A stretch of 64,000 bases of DNA from Hymenobacter jejuensis (lineage in GTDB: Bacteria > Bacteroidota > Bacteroidia > Cytophagales > Hymenobacteraceae), in assembly GCF_006337165.1 (NCBI RefSeq), contig NZ_CP040896.1, positions 2,046,001 through 2,110,000 on the forward strand, given 5' to 3'. Made by a program: the position numbers and the translations under genes. The notes under the pieces are model-generated. The model did no database searches. It saw only the letters and a program-made list of their open reading frames with translations, and had not been told where the DNA came from. Numbering within the stretch: position 1 is the stretch's first letter; each line of letters begins with the position of its first letter. Shown here piece after piece: positions 33,593 to 41,847 of the stretch.

Positions 33593-34111
33593 TCACACCG
33601 AAGCCACTGCATCGGAGCGTGACAGCAGTTCGTAGAGCTTGCGCAGACAGTTGTTTTTCTGGATTCGCGCCACGTTGGCATTGGCATAACCCATTTTTCC
33701 CGCCATGGTTACAAAATTGTAGCCTCGGTAATAAAAAAACAGAAGCACTTGCTGCGAGTCGGCGCTGAGCTGCATAAAGGCTTGGAGCAGTTTCTGCCGC
33801 CGTTGCGCTTCGGCCTTGGGCAACACTTGCGCCTGCTGGATCACAAACGTCGTCGAGACCTGCTGGCGGGCCATGCCGTAGATGTAGGCGCGCAAATCAA
33901 GCGGCAACCGCGTGATCCGGCCATCCACTACCTGATCGTAGAAGTCGAGCAGCACTTCGCGAAGCAACTCGTGGGCGGCCGGCGACTGCAGGTTGTGGTG
34001 CTGACGGGCCCACCGCGCAAAGTGGTTGCGGTGCTGCTGGTAAAAGGTCAGGAGCAGCGATTGATCGCCCACTCGTAACTGGGTAAGGCTCTCGGCAAGT
34101 GGCTGATTCAT
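33593..34111 (-). CDS. ECF-type RNA polymerase sigma factor
   Basis: 172 aa. Region 2 resembles FYQQHRNHFARWARQ...AHELLREVLLDFYDQV, and region 4 is a helix-turn-helix: LSADSQQVLLFFYYRGYNFV, then MAGKMGYANANVARIQKNNC and LRKLYELL. It directs RNA polymerase to a small regulon, presumably controlled by the membrane protein encoded downstream. Its start codon overlaps an AT-rich sequence (CATAATTACTT) related to the dispersed palindromes. Confidence 0.8.
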   Translation of the reverse strand: MNQPLAESLTQLRVGDQSLLLTFYQQHRNHFARWARQHHNLQSPAAHELLREVLLDFYDQVVDGRITRLPLDLRAYIYGMARQQVSTTFVIQQAQVLPKAEAQRRQKLLQAFMQLSADSQQVLLFFYYRGYNFVTMAGKMGYANANVARIQKNNCLRKLYELLSRSDAVASV

Positions 34112-34274
34112 AATTACTTAGCAATTAGCAATAAGCTGTGGCTGGCGAGGATGCGGACCGGAATAAAGAGCAATGTATTAAGAAGCACAAAGTAAATGGC
34201 AAAGGCTCAGGCAACCTACGAGCAAAAGGTAGGAAGGGGATGCAGCTTCTTAAGTTCATAAATGTTAATTGAAC

Positions 34275-34282
34275 TACCTTTG
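34275..34282 (+). promoter_or_regulatory. -7 promoter box of glyA
   Basis: TACCTTTG matches the Bacteroidota -7 consensus TAnnTTTG and ends only 4 bp before the ATG at 34287, implying a leaderless or nearly leaderless mRNA. No convincing -33 TTG at standard spacing. Confidence 0.5.
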
Positions 34283-34286
34283 GGAT

Positions 34287-35588
34287 ATGGAAACGAGCAC
34301 CGCAACTCTCACGCAGGACACCGTCCTGTTCGATCTTATTCGCCAGGAAAACGAGCGTCAGACCCACGGCATCGAGCTGATTGCTTCCGAGAACTACGTC
34401 TCGGAGCAAGTCATGCGTGCCCAGGGTTCGGTGCTCACCAACAAATACGCCGAGGGGCTTCCGGGCAAGCGCTATTACGGGGGCTGCGAGATTGTAGACC
34501 AAGTCGAACAACTCGCCATCAACCGTGCCAAAGAACTCTTCGGGGTGGAATGGGTAAATGTGCAGCCGCACTCCGGTGCCCAGGCCAACGCAGCCGTGAT
34601 GCTGGCCATTTTGCAGCCCGGCGACAAGATTTTGGGCTTTGACCTCTCGCATGGCGGCCACCTGACGCACGGCTCGCCGGTCAACTTTTCGGGCAAGCTC
34701 TACAAGCCTTCGTTTTATGGCGTGGAGCCCGAAACCGGCCTGATCGACTGGCAAAAAGTAAAAGAAACCGCCCGTCGTGAGCAGCCCAAGCTCATCATCT
34801 GCGGCGCCTCGGCCTACTCCCGCGACTGGGATTACAAAGCCCTACGCGAAGCCGCCGACGAAGTAGGGGCTTTGCTTCTGGCCGATATTTCGCACCCTGC
34901 AGGTCTGATTGCCAAAGGATTGCTGAACGATCCGTTTGCACACTGCCACATCGTGACGACCACTACCCACAAGACCCTGCGCGGACCGCGCGGCGGCCTG
35001 ATCATGCTGGGCAAAGACTTCGACAATCCCTTCGGCCTCAAAACTCCGAAAGGCGAGCTACGCCCCATGTCGGCCCTGCTCGACTCGGGCGTGTTTCCGG
35101 GTACGCAGGGCGGCCCCCTGGAGCATGTGATTGCGGCAAAAGCGGTTGCGTTTGGCGAAGCCCTCAGCGACACGTACGCCGAGTACACGCAGCAAATCAT
35201 CCGCAATGCGCAGGCGCTGGCCAAAGGCTTCACCGACCGCGGCTACCAGATTATTTCGGGCGGCACCGATAACCATTTGATGCTCATTGACTTGCGCAGC
35301 AAGGGCCTAACGGGCAAATTGGCTGAGAACACGCTGATCAAAGCCGACATCACCATCAACAAGAATATGGTGCCCTTCGACGATAAGTCGCCGTTCGTGA
35401 CCTCGGGCATGCGCATCGGGTCGGCAGCCGTTACGACCCGCGGCCTGCGCGAAGCCGACATGGAGCGCATCGTCAGCTTCATCGACGACGTACTGATGCA
35501 CCACGACGACGAAACTCACATCGGGCAGGTACGCCGGCAAGTGAACGAATGGATGCAGCAATATCCGTTGTTTAAAGGAGCCGAATAG
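34287..35588 (+). CDS. glyA: Serine hydroxymethyltransferase
   Basis: 433 aa from ATG 34287, just behind the -7 box; the frame is open a few codons further to a TTG. Typical SHMT blocks are present: [26 protein letters not shown], the PLP-lysine motif [14 protein letters not shown] and [14 protein letters not shown]. It interconverts serine and glycine with tetrahydrofolate, the main one-carbon source. Monocistronic. Confidence 0.97.
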   Translation: METSTATLTQDTVLFDLIRQENERQTHGIELIASENYVSEQVMRAQGSVLTNKYAEGLPGKRYYGGCEIVDQVEQLAINRAKELFGVEWVNVQPHSGAQANAAVMLAILQPGDKILGFDLSHGGHLTHGSPVNFSGKLYKPSFYGVEPETGLIDWQKVKETARREQPKLIICGASAYSRDWDYKALREAADEVGALLLADISHPAGLIAKGLLNDPFAHCHIVTTTTHKTLRGPRGGLIMLGKDFDNPFGLKTPKGELRPMSALLDSGVFPGTQGGPLEHVIAAKAVAFGEALSDTYAEYTQQIIRNAQALAKGFTDRGYQIISGGTDNHLMLIDLRSKGLTGKLAENTLIKADITINKNMVPFDDKSPFVTSGMRIGSAAVTTRGLREADMERIVSFIDDVLMHHDDETHIGQVRRQVNEWMQQYPLFKGAE

Positions 35589-35723
35589 TCAGGCACGGGG
35601 CAGGGCCACAACGCACCCTAGCGCACACACCGGCAACATCCGGGGATCGCTGGTTTACGTTTGTTCTCTAACTCCCTTCGACGCGGCTATCTGGCTCGTT
35701 ACCTATTACTCAAGTAAACCTCT

Positions 35724-36593
35724 GTGGATCAGGCTCATATAGAACCCGAGCAGGCGCTCGGTGAAGCGCATGAAATGACGTTCATCGACCATCTGGAGGC
35801 CTTGCGGTGGCACATCATCCGCGCGGCCGTCTCGATTGTCGTGTTCACAACCGGGGCATTTTTTGCCAAGGACTTTCTTTTTCACGACCTCATTCTGGGG
35901 CCGTCGCGGCCCGATTTCTGGACTTATCGTATGTTCTGCAAGTTCGGTAACTGGATTGGCGCGCCCGACCTGTGCATGGATAAGATCGGGTTCGTGATCC
36001 AGAACCGCGAGATGAGCGGCCAGCTGACCATGCACATCAGCACGTCGTTTATGGTGGGCATCGTGCTGGCGTTTCCGTACACGTTCTGGGAACTCTGGCG
36101 CTTTGTGAAACCGGGCCTGTACCCGCACGAGCGGCAAAACTCGCAAGGGGCCGTGTTCTTTGTGTCGGTGCTGTTTATCCTGGGTTTGCTGTTTGGGTAT
36201 TACATCGCGGCACCGCTGAGTATCAACTTCTTAGCCTCCTACACCGTCGATCCGACCATCGAGAACCAGATCGACATGCAGAGCTACATCAGCACGCTCA
36301 CCACCATGTCGCTTTCGTGCGCTTTCGTGTTTGAGTTGCCCATGATCGTGTTCTTCCTGGCCAAAGCCGGCCTGATTACGCCCGAAATCATGCGCCTCTA
36401 CCGCAAGCATGCCATCGTGGTTATTCTGGTGCTAGCTGCCATCATTACGCCGCCTGACGTTTCGGCCCAGATCATCGTGACCATCCCGATTCTGCTGCTT
36501 TACGAGTTGAGTATCAACATTGCTCGCATCGTAACGCGCAACAATCTGCAACGCCTCAACGCCGAGTTGGCGGCCAATAAAGGGCGTGCGTAG
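35724..36593 (+). CDS. tatC: Sec-independent protein translocase TatC
   Basis: 289 aa from GTG 35724; an ATG at 35775 (MTFIDHLEALRWH) is the other candidate. The N-terminal FIDHLEALRWHIIRA signature, the conserved ELWRFVKPGLYPHER loop and six predicted membrane helices identify TatC. It is the twin-arginine signal receptor in the inner membrane. No tatA or tatB is in the window. rpiB follows 90 bp later on the same strand. Confidence 0.95.
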   Translation: MDQAHIEPEQALGEAHEMTFIDHLEALRWHIIRAAVSIVVFTTGAFFAKDFLFHDLILGPSRPDFWTYRMFCKFGNWIGAPDLCMDKIGFVIQNREMSGQLTMHISTSFMVGIVLAFPYTFWELWRFVKPGLYPHERQNSQGAVFFVSVLFILGLLFGYYIAAPLSINFLASYTVDPTIENQIDMQSYISTLTTMSLSCAFVFELPMIVFFLAKAGLITPEIMRLYRKHAIVVILVLAAIITPPDVSAQIIVTIPILLLYELSINIARIVTRNNLQRLNAELAANKGRA

Positions 36594-36641
36594 GGCACTC
36601 ACTCCGATAACTAACGCATAAACCAAGCGGCCCTCCGGTGA

Positions 36642-36668
36642 TTGATACGGCAGGGTCGCTTATTTTTG
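36642..36668 (+). promoter_or_regulatory. Likely promoter of rpiB
   Basis: TTG at 36642-36644, 16 bp, then TATTTTTG at 36661-36668, close to TTG-N17+-TAnnTTTG. The ATG at 36684 lies 15 bp past the box. Confidence 0.45.
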
Positions 36669-36683
36669 AGCCTAAACCTGACC

Positions 36684-37121
36684 ATGATGAGCAACTCCCT
36701 CGCTATCGGTTCCGACCACGCCGGTTTCAAATACAAGGAAATGCTAGCCCAGTGGCTACGCGACAACGGCTACGAAGTGCAGGACTTTGGCACGTATTCC
36801 GCTGATTCTGTGGACTATCCTGATTTTGTACATCCGCTGGCCAACTCCATTACCGGGGGGCAGTTTGAGCGCGGTATTTTGGTTTGCGGTTCGGCCAATG
36901 GCGTGTGCATCACCGCCAACAAGCACAAGGGCATTCGGGCGGCTATCGCGTGGGCGCCCGAGTTGGCCACGCTGGCCCGCCAGCACAACGACGCCAACAT
37001 CGTCTGTATTCCCGAGCGCTTCGTGAGCGAAGAAGCCGCCCGCGCCATCGTCAGCCAGTTTCTGAATACGCCCTTCGAAGGCGGCCGCCATCAAACCAGA
37101 GTCAGCAAGATTGATGGTTGA
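36684..37121 (+). CDS. rpiB: Ribose-5-phosphate isomerase B
   Basis: 145 aa from the first of two adjacent ATGs (36684 or 36687). RpiB/LacA family features are present: GSDHAGFKYK, VCGSANGVCITANKHKGIRA (catalytic Cys in the CGS loop) and RQHNDANIVCIPERF. It interconverts ribose-5-phosphate and ribulose-5-phosphate. Its stop lies inside a palindrome shared with the convergent gene. Confidence 0.93.
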   Translation: MMSNSLAIGSDHAGFKYKEMLAQWLRDNGYEVQDFGTYSADSVDYPDFVHPLANSITGGQFERGILVCGSANGVCITANKHKGIRAAIAWAPELATLARQHNDANIVCIPERFVSEEAARAIVSQFLNTPFEGGRHQTRVSKIDG

Positions 37122-37169
37122 TTAAATATATAATATGTTGATTGTCAAGAGATTATCTATTTAATCAAC
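37117..37169. repeat. AT-rich palindrome joining two convergent stops, copy 5
   Basis: Outer arms GTTGATTAAATA / TATTTAATCAAC are perfect; the inner arms are weaker, and the centre is TTG-ATTGT-CAA (37138-37148). Arms are 21 nt each. The left arm holds the rpiB TGA and the right arm holds the TAG of the minus-strand gene, so it may act as their shared terminator. Confidence 0.7.
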
Positions 37170-38572
37170 TGATAGACTTTTTCGTTGGCTGTCGGCTTAT
37201 AGCGCCCGAAGATGCTGGGCACTTTGTACTGAAGTTCCGGCAGCAGACCCGCTTCGTCGATGAGGTAGTCGGGCGGATTGGGCGCGAAGTTGTAGGCCAG
37301 CCGAAATACCGCGGCATACTCATTCAGGTGCCCAAAATCCTTCTGGGCCAGCTGCCAGTCGAGGTATGGCGACGCCAGCCGGTTCTGCACGTAAGGCCGC
37401 CGGTCGGGCCCCAGCACAAGCAGCCGTTGTCCTTGCAGGGTAGCATAAATCGGGTTGGGCTGAATGGCGTAGTTGCGCTCGGAGGGCAGCTGCAACACCC
37501 CGTCGAGGTGCAGCACGTCGCGGTATCGGATCATGACCACAGTGCCCACCAGCACCAGCAACATTACCTCGGGTACCCATGCCCGCCGGGCTTTTTGCCA
37601 GAGAAATAGGCTGAAATATGTAAGCGGCGGCAGAAACAGCACGAGAGTGCCGGGGGCTGCTCCGCGGCCAGCCGCCGCCATCGCGAAGGCCACCAGCAGC
37701 CATACTAGCATGAGTTGCAAGAACTTAACCTGGAAAACCAGCCCCAGCGACGTAGTAAACGTGCGTCCCAACGCGAGCAAGAGCACCACGCCTGGCACGA
37801 TCAGGAGCCGCAGCTGCAAGAACAGCGGCAAGCCATCGGCCCCCGCCACCACACCGCGCAGCACAGGCTGCAAGTGAAACTGCACAAAGCTGGGCAAGGC
37901 CTCGGCGTAAAGAAACAGCGTGGCCGCCACAGCGTACGGAAACAAAAAACCACATACCAGCAGCAAAAAGCTTCGGAAAGAATTGGCTGCGAAGATGATA
38001 ACGGCAAACAATCCCACCAGCAGAAACAGCGCCAACGGCAAATAACAAAGCGCCGCCACCCCAATCAGAAAGCCCGCCCGAAACAGGCGCCGGTTGTCGT
38101 AGCCTTCGCGGGTGGTGGGCAGTAAAGCACTGAGCGACAAAATGATAAACGTATGGCCAATCAGGAGCGGCGACAAGATATCGAGGTCGAAGGTGAGGCT
38201 GGCCAGCAACAAGTAAGTGAGCGCGCCCACGAAGCCGCGCTCAGGATGCACGTCGGCGCGGTTGAGTACCACGTTTAGGCGCAGGGCTTGCAGAGCCAGA
38301 ATGCCCAGCGCCAGCAGGCGATACAGCAGTAGCGGTCGGCTGGCAATCACATCGAGGGCACCAAACAGCACCGAGGCCAGCGGGGCGGTGCTGTCGTAGA
38401 GGTCGCGGTAGGGCAGGGCGCCTTCGTGCAGCCGCTCGCCCACGAGCAATGCGTGTAGCTCGGCGGGCATCAGGGGCACGCCCAACCACAGCAGCGGCAA
38501 CCGCAGGGCCAGCAGCAGCAATACCAGCAAAATAAGGCGGGAAGGAAGCGGGCTTTTGAAAAAACGAAGCAA
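37157..38572 (-). CDS. Polytopic membrane protein, GT-C glycosyltransferase-like
   Basis: 471 aa if translation starts at the TTG at 38572 (LLRFFKSPLPSR); the frame is open to 38746, but the extra N-terminus is low-complexity and looks non-coding. It has about ten hydrophobic helices, beginning LILLVLLLLALRLPLLWLG. The early loop PAELHALLVGERLHEG and PYRDLYDSTAPL resembles the first periplasmic loop of GT-C enzymes, and the C-terminal soluble part ends YKPTANEKVYQLIK. Probably a membrane sugar transferase or related protein; substrate unknown. Confidence 0.65.
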   Translation of the reverse strand: MLRFFKSPLPSRLILLVLLLLALRLPLLWLGVPLMPAELHALLVGERLHEGALPYRDLYDSTAPLASVLFGALDVIASRPLLLYRLLALGILALQALRLNVVLNRADVHPERGFVGALTYLLLASLTFDLDILSPLLIGHTFIILSLSALLPTTREGYDNRRLFRAGFLIGVAALCYLPLALFLLVGLFAVIIFAANSFRSFLLLVCGFLFPYAVAATLFLYAEALPSFVQFHLQPVLRGVVAGADGLPLFLQLRLLIVPGVVLLLALGRTFTTSLGLVFQVKFLQLMLVWLLVAFAMAAAGRGAAPGTLVLFLPPLTYFSLFLWQKARRAWVPEVMLLVLVGTVVMIRYRDVLHLDGVLQLPSERNYAIQPNPIYATLQGQRLLVLGPDRRPYVQNRLASPYLDWQLAQKDFGHLNEYAAVFRLAYNFAPNPPDYLIDEAGLLPELQYKVPSIFGRYKPTANEKVYQLIK

Positions 38573-38654
38573 AGCGGGAAGGCTTAGGAACGTAACAAGT
38601 CGGGAGACTGGCTTCGGCGGATGAAGTCGCGCGAGCAGCAAAGGTAGCAGCCTG

Positions 38655-38879
38655 TTACTGGAGCCAATACGTCTCGACCTGATGCCGCAGGCTGGTCGAC
38701 TGATATTGTTGCAGCAGTGTAGGGGAAGGGTAGCATGGCGGCTCAATGACCTTCTGCTGGCGCCTCAGCACCACTCGCATGCCTGCGGCGTCGGGTCGGA
38801 AACCGTCAGTCTTGCGCCCAAGCTGCACGAAGTCGGTAAGTTCCCAAGTCCCTAAGCCCCCAACTGCTATCTTTGCCAA
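38655..38879 (-). CDS. Possible small protein overlapping the rbfA promoter
   Basis: 74 codons from a TTG at 38879 (no early ATG), reading GTWELTDFVQLGRKTDGFRP then AAGMRVVLRRQQ and ending in VETYWLQ. The composition looks protein-like, not like a shadow, and the stretch would otherwise be an empty 310-bp spacer. The start lies inside the rbfA -7 region, and I recognise no family. It could equally be a remnant of a longer gene. Confidence 0.3.
   Translation of the reverse strand: MAKIAVGGLGTWELTDFVQLGRKTDGFRPDAAGMRVVLRRQQKVIEPPCYPSPTLLQQYQSTSLRHQVETYWLQ
38868..38875 (+). promoter_or_regulatory. -7 promoter box of rbfA
   Basis: TATCTTTG is an exact TAnnTTTG match, 9 bp upstream of the ATG at 38885, so the transcript would have almost no leader. 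The -33 element is unclear. Confidence 0.55.
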
Positions 38880-38884
38880 TTCAT

Positions 38885-39313
38885 ATGGAAAGCAAACGAC
38901 AGCAAAAAGTTGCCAGCCTCCTGCAGCAGGAACTGGCCGCCGTCTTTCAACGCGACTTGCCCCACCTGTTTCCGGGGCTGGCGCCCGGCATCAGCACGGT
39001 ACGGGTGTCGCCGGATTTGGGCGTGGCCCGCGTGTACCTGAGCCTGCTCATTGCCGGCAATGCCGAAGGCATGCTGGCCGAGGTGCGCGACAACGCCAAA
39101 ACCATTCGACTCGCCTTGGCCAAGCGGGTGCGGCAGCAGCTGCGCATTGTGCCGGACTTGGCCTTCTACCTCGACGACAGTGCGGCTTATGCCGCCCGCA
39201 TGGATCAGGTGTTCAGCGGCTTAAACATCCCACCGTCGCAGCCGGAAGACCCCGACAAGGACCAGCCTGACTCGAAGCGCCCCAAACTTTTTGCCGACGA
39301 AGATGAGGAATAA
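38885..39313 (+). CDS. rbfA: Ribosome-binding factor A
   Basis: 142 aa. The KH-like RbfA fold is recognisable from SKRQQKVASLLQQELAAVFQ, PGISTVRVSPDLGVARVYLS and LRIVPDLAFYLDDSAAYAAR (the family's FxxDxS region). It helps mature the 30S subunit at the 16S 5' end. The last 20 residues are a charged tail (Asp/Lys/Glu). A full AT-rich palindrome follows the stop by 15 bp. Confidence 0.93.
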   Translation: MESKRQQKVASLLQQELAAVFQRDLPHLFPGLAPGISTVRVSPDLGVARVYLSLLIAGNAEGMLAEVRDNAKTIRLALAKRVRQQLRIVPDLAFYLDDSAAYAARMDQVFSGLNIPPSQPEDPDKDQPDSKRPKLFADEDEE

Positions 39314-39328
39314 GTGAATTGCCTTTTC

Positions 39329-39363
39329 GTGTGCAAATAATTGATTATCAATGTTTTACACAC
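39329..39363. repeat. AT-rich palindrome (ATTRTCA family), copy 6
   Basis: Arms GTGTGCAAATAATTG / CAATGTTTTACACAC (12 of 15 pairs) around ATTAT. It lies after the rbfA stop and before the methyltransferase gene. Confidence 0.7.
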
Positions 39364-39406
39364 AGGGTCAATTCGCGATTCGTCCTTCATAACTCAACGT
39401 TTCCCT

Positions 39407-40216
39407 TTGTATTACGATCCGATTAAAAAGTCGCTGGGTGAGGTGTTTAACCGCACGCCGTGGCTGCGCCGCACGTTTTACGTGTTGCTCGATTTGTTGC
39501 TGTTGCGTACCTGGCACGTACACCGTGAGCTGCGGCAATGGGCCGCGGGGCGTACCAACGAGGCGCTCAACATCCTGGACGCCGGTTCTGGCTACGGCCA
39601 GTACACATACTGGCTGTCGGGGCTGAGCAAGAAATGGAACATCTTGGCCGTGGACGTGAAGGACGAGCAGATTGCCGACTCCAACCGCTTCTTCCGCCAG
39701 ATCGGCCGCACCAACGTGCAGTTTGCCGTGCAGGACTTGGTGCTGTACCAAGAGCCCAACTCTTTCGACCTAGCCCTGTCGGTGGACGTGATGGAACATA
39801 TTCTGGAAGACGTAGAGGTGTTTCGCAACATCCATGCTTCGCTGAAAGACGGCGGTATGTTGCTGATTTCCACCCCTTCCGACCAAGGTGGCTCCGATGT
39901 GCACGCCGACGGCGAAACCTCATTTATCGAAGAGCATGTGCGCGACGGCTACAACATCCACGAGATTCAGCAGAAGCTGCGCACGGCCGGTTTCGAGCGC
40001 ATCGAAGCCCGCTATAGCTACGGCGAGCCCGGCCAGATTTCGTGGCGCCTAAGCATGAAATACCCGATTCTGATGCTGGGAGCCTCGAAGTGGTTTTTCG
40101 TGCTGCTGCCGTTTTATTACCTCGTGACGTTTCCGTTCTGCTTGATTCTGAACACATTGGATGCGCGCATGAAGCACGATTCCGGTACGGGCCTGATTGT
40201 AAAAGCCTGGAAATAG
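39407..40216 (+). CDS. Class I SAM-dependent methyltransferase
   Basis: 269 aa from the TTG at 39407 (LYYDPIKKSLGEVFNRTP); the upstream in-frame stretch runs through the palindrome and has no ATG. Motif I is NILDAGSGYGQYTYWLS, followed by ILAVDVKDEQI and FDLALSVDVMEHILEDVEVF. A C-terminal hydrophobic segment (WFFVLLPFYYLVTFPFCLIL) suggests membrane association, as in methyltransferases acting on lipids or glycans. Substrate unknown. Confidence 0.82.
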   Translation: MYYDPIKKSLGEVFNRTPWLRRTFYVLLDLLLLRTWHVHRELRQWAAGRTNEALNILDAGSGYGQYTYWLSGLSKKWNILAVDVKDEQIADSNRFFRQIGRTNVQFAVQDLVLYQEPNSFDLALSVDVMEHILEDVEVFRNIHASLKDGGMLLISTPSDQGGSDVHADGETSFIEEHVRDGYNIHEIQQKLRTAGFERIEARYSYGEPGQISWRLSMKYPILMLGASKWFFVLLPFYYLVTFPFCLILNTLDARMKHDSGTGLIVKAWK

Positions 40217-40281
40217 ACCTTTCACGCTTAGCGGCGTATCTTGCTCTTGTGCTTCATTGGTGCATTCCCACAGTTTTTACT

Positions 40282-40380
40282 ATGGTTGATTCAACACTTA
40301 AAATAGAAGTTCGAGGGCGAAAGGTGCTCATTCCGGTTGCGCAGGAAGCGCGCCTGACCGGCTTTCCTATTTACGCGTAA
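40282..40380 (+). CDS. Possible 32-aa small protein
   Basis: ATG at 40282 to TAA at 40378-40380, MVDSTLKIEVRGRKVLIPVA onward, with alternating basic and hydrophobic residues. It fills the gap between the methyltransferase and permease genes. There is no family match, and short ORFs arise by chance, so this is tentative. Confidence 0.3.
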   Translation: MVDSTLKIEVRGRKVLIPVAQEARLTGFPIYA

Positions 40381-40412
40381 TCTGACATAAGTATATGATT
40401 GTCAGATATTTA
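40380..40412. repeat. AT-rich palindrome (ATTRTCA family), copy 7
   Basis: TAAGTATATG-ATTGT-CAGATATTTA pairs at 8 of 10 positions. An alternative stem ATCTGACA / TGTCAGAT (8 bp) uses the same right side. It lies just after the small ORF stop and 30 bp before the permease start. Confidence 0.55.
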
Positions 40413-40441
40413 CCTAATAAGTTGCTCTTTATCCTCGCGCG

Positions 40442-41674
40442 TTGAACGTCCCTCTGCTCATTGCCCGGCGTTACTTTTCGTCGAAGAAGAAGCGCAACAT
40501 CATCAGCATCATCTCCAACATCTCCATGATCGGGGTGGCGGTGGGCACGATGTCGCTGATTATCGTGCTGTCGGTCTTTAACGGGCTGGAAGATCTGGTG
40601 CGCTCGCTCTACGGCAAGTCGGACCCCGACCTGCTTATTTCGGCTGTCCAGGGCAAGGCGTTTCCCGTGTCGCCGGCGCTGCTAACTCGGCTCAGCGCCA
40701 CGCCCGGTGTGGGCCTCGTGACGGAAGTAATCGAAGACAATGCCCTGCTGCAATACCACGACCGCCAGATGGTGGTCAAGATGAAGGGCGTCAGCAATAA
40801 CTACTTCGCCCAGAGCAACATAGATTCGGCTATTGTGGAAGGTGACCACCGCCTCAATCGCAACGGCGAACACTACGCGCTGCTCGGTGCCGGCGTGCAG
40901 CACGAACTCAGTATTGCCCTCGACAACCGCTTTTCGCCCTTGCGCTTGCTCTACCCGCGTAACAGCGGCAAGAAATCCTTTTCCATAACTGACCTCGACA
41001 ACGCTTTTACCCAGCAGAATATCTTGGCTGGGGGCGTATTCCTGATCGAGCAACACATCGACGATAGCTACATTTTTGTGCCGCTCGATTTTGCCCAAAG
41101 CCTATTGCAGTACGGCAACAAGCGCACGGCGCTGGAAGTAAAAGTAAAAAACGACGAACCCGTCGACGACGTGAAGGCGCGGCTGCGGAAGGTGCTCGGC
41201 AAACAGTTTAAAGTGCTGGACTCCGATGAGCAGCACGTAAGTCTGCTGAAAGCCATTAAGGTGGAGAAGATGTTTGTGTTCATCACATTCGCCTTCATCC
41301 TGCTGATTGCTTCGCTCAACATCTTCTTTTCGCTGTCGATGCTCGTGATCGACAAACGCAAGGACGTCGCCATCCTAATGGCCATGGGCGCGACTTCGCA
41401 CATTGTGCGCAACATCTTCCTGCTCGAAGGCGCCATTGTGGCCATGGTCGGAGCCCTAACGGGACTCATCCTGGGCGTCACGATTTGCTGGGCACAGCAA
41501 ACCTTTAAGATCGTATCGATGGGCATGGCTACCAGCGTGGTAGATGCCTACCCGGTGAAGATGCAGCTGGTCGATATCGTGCTCACCGGCTTGGCGATTG
41601 TGGTGATCACCATTACGGTATCAATCCGCCCGGCCCTGGCCGCTTCGCGCCTCGACGTGCGAGAAAACCTTTAG
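40442..41674 (+). CDS. LolC/LolE-like FtsX-family ABC transporter permease
   Basis: 410 aa from TTG 40442. The N-terminus NVPLLIARRYFSSKKKRNII, followed by MIGVAVGTMSLIIVLSVFNG, is typical of lipoprotein-releasing permeases. A large periplasmic MacB/FtsX-type domain lies between the first helix and three C-terminal helices (ITFAFILLIASLNIFFSLSM, LEGAIVAMVGALTGLILGV, IVLTGLAIVVITITVSI). It probably extracts lipoproteins from the inner membrane; the ATPase partner is not in the window. Confidence 0.85.
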   Translation: MNVPLLIARRYFSSKKKRNIISIISNISMIGVAVGTMSLIIVLSVFNGLEDLVRSLYGKSDPDLLISAVQGKAFPVSPALLTRLSATPGVGLVTEVIEDNALLQYHDRQMVVKMKGVSNNYFAQSNIDSAIVEGDHRLNRNGEHYALLGAGVQHELSIALDNRFSPLRLLYPRNSGKKSFSITDLDNAFTQQNILAGGVFLIEQHIDDSYIFVPLDFAQSLLQYGNKRTALEVKVKNDEPVDDVKARLRKVLGKQFKVLDSDEQHVSLLKAIKVEKMFVFITFAFILLIASLNIFFSLSMLVIDKRKDVAILMAMGATSHIVRNIFLLEGAIVAMVGALTGLILGVTICWAQQTFKIVSMGMATSVVDAYPVKMQLVDIVLTGLAIVVITITVSIRPALAASRLDVRENL

Positions 41675-41847
41675 CAAATTCCTGTACAAAAGGGTAATTC
41701 GTCTACTGAGGAGTACGCTTCAGTGGTAAGAAAACCATTTTCTGCCTTGTCAATGTAACTATTTATAGATTTAATTTTACTTTTTAATAGAAATTACGCT
41801 ATTTAGCATTTGTTACTACTTTCGATGTTGCATATCTGTCGTTGATT

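Noticed and set aside
37117..37169. Chromosome dimer resolution (dif) site
   Set aside because: It has palindromic arms but no XerC/XerD-like 11-6-11 layout, and the same element recurs many times; dif is unique per chromosome.
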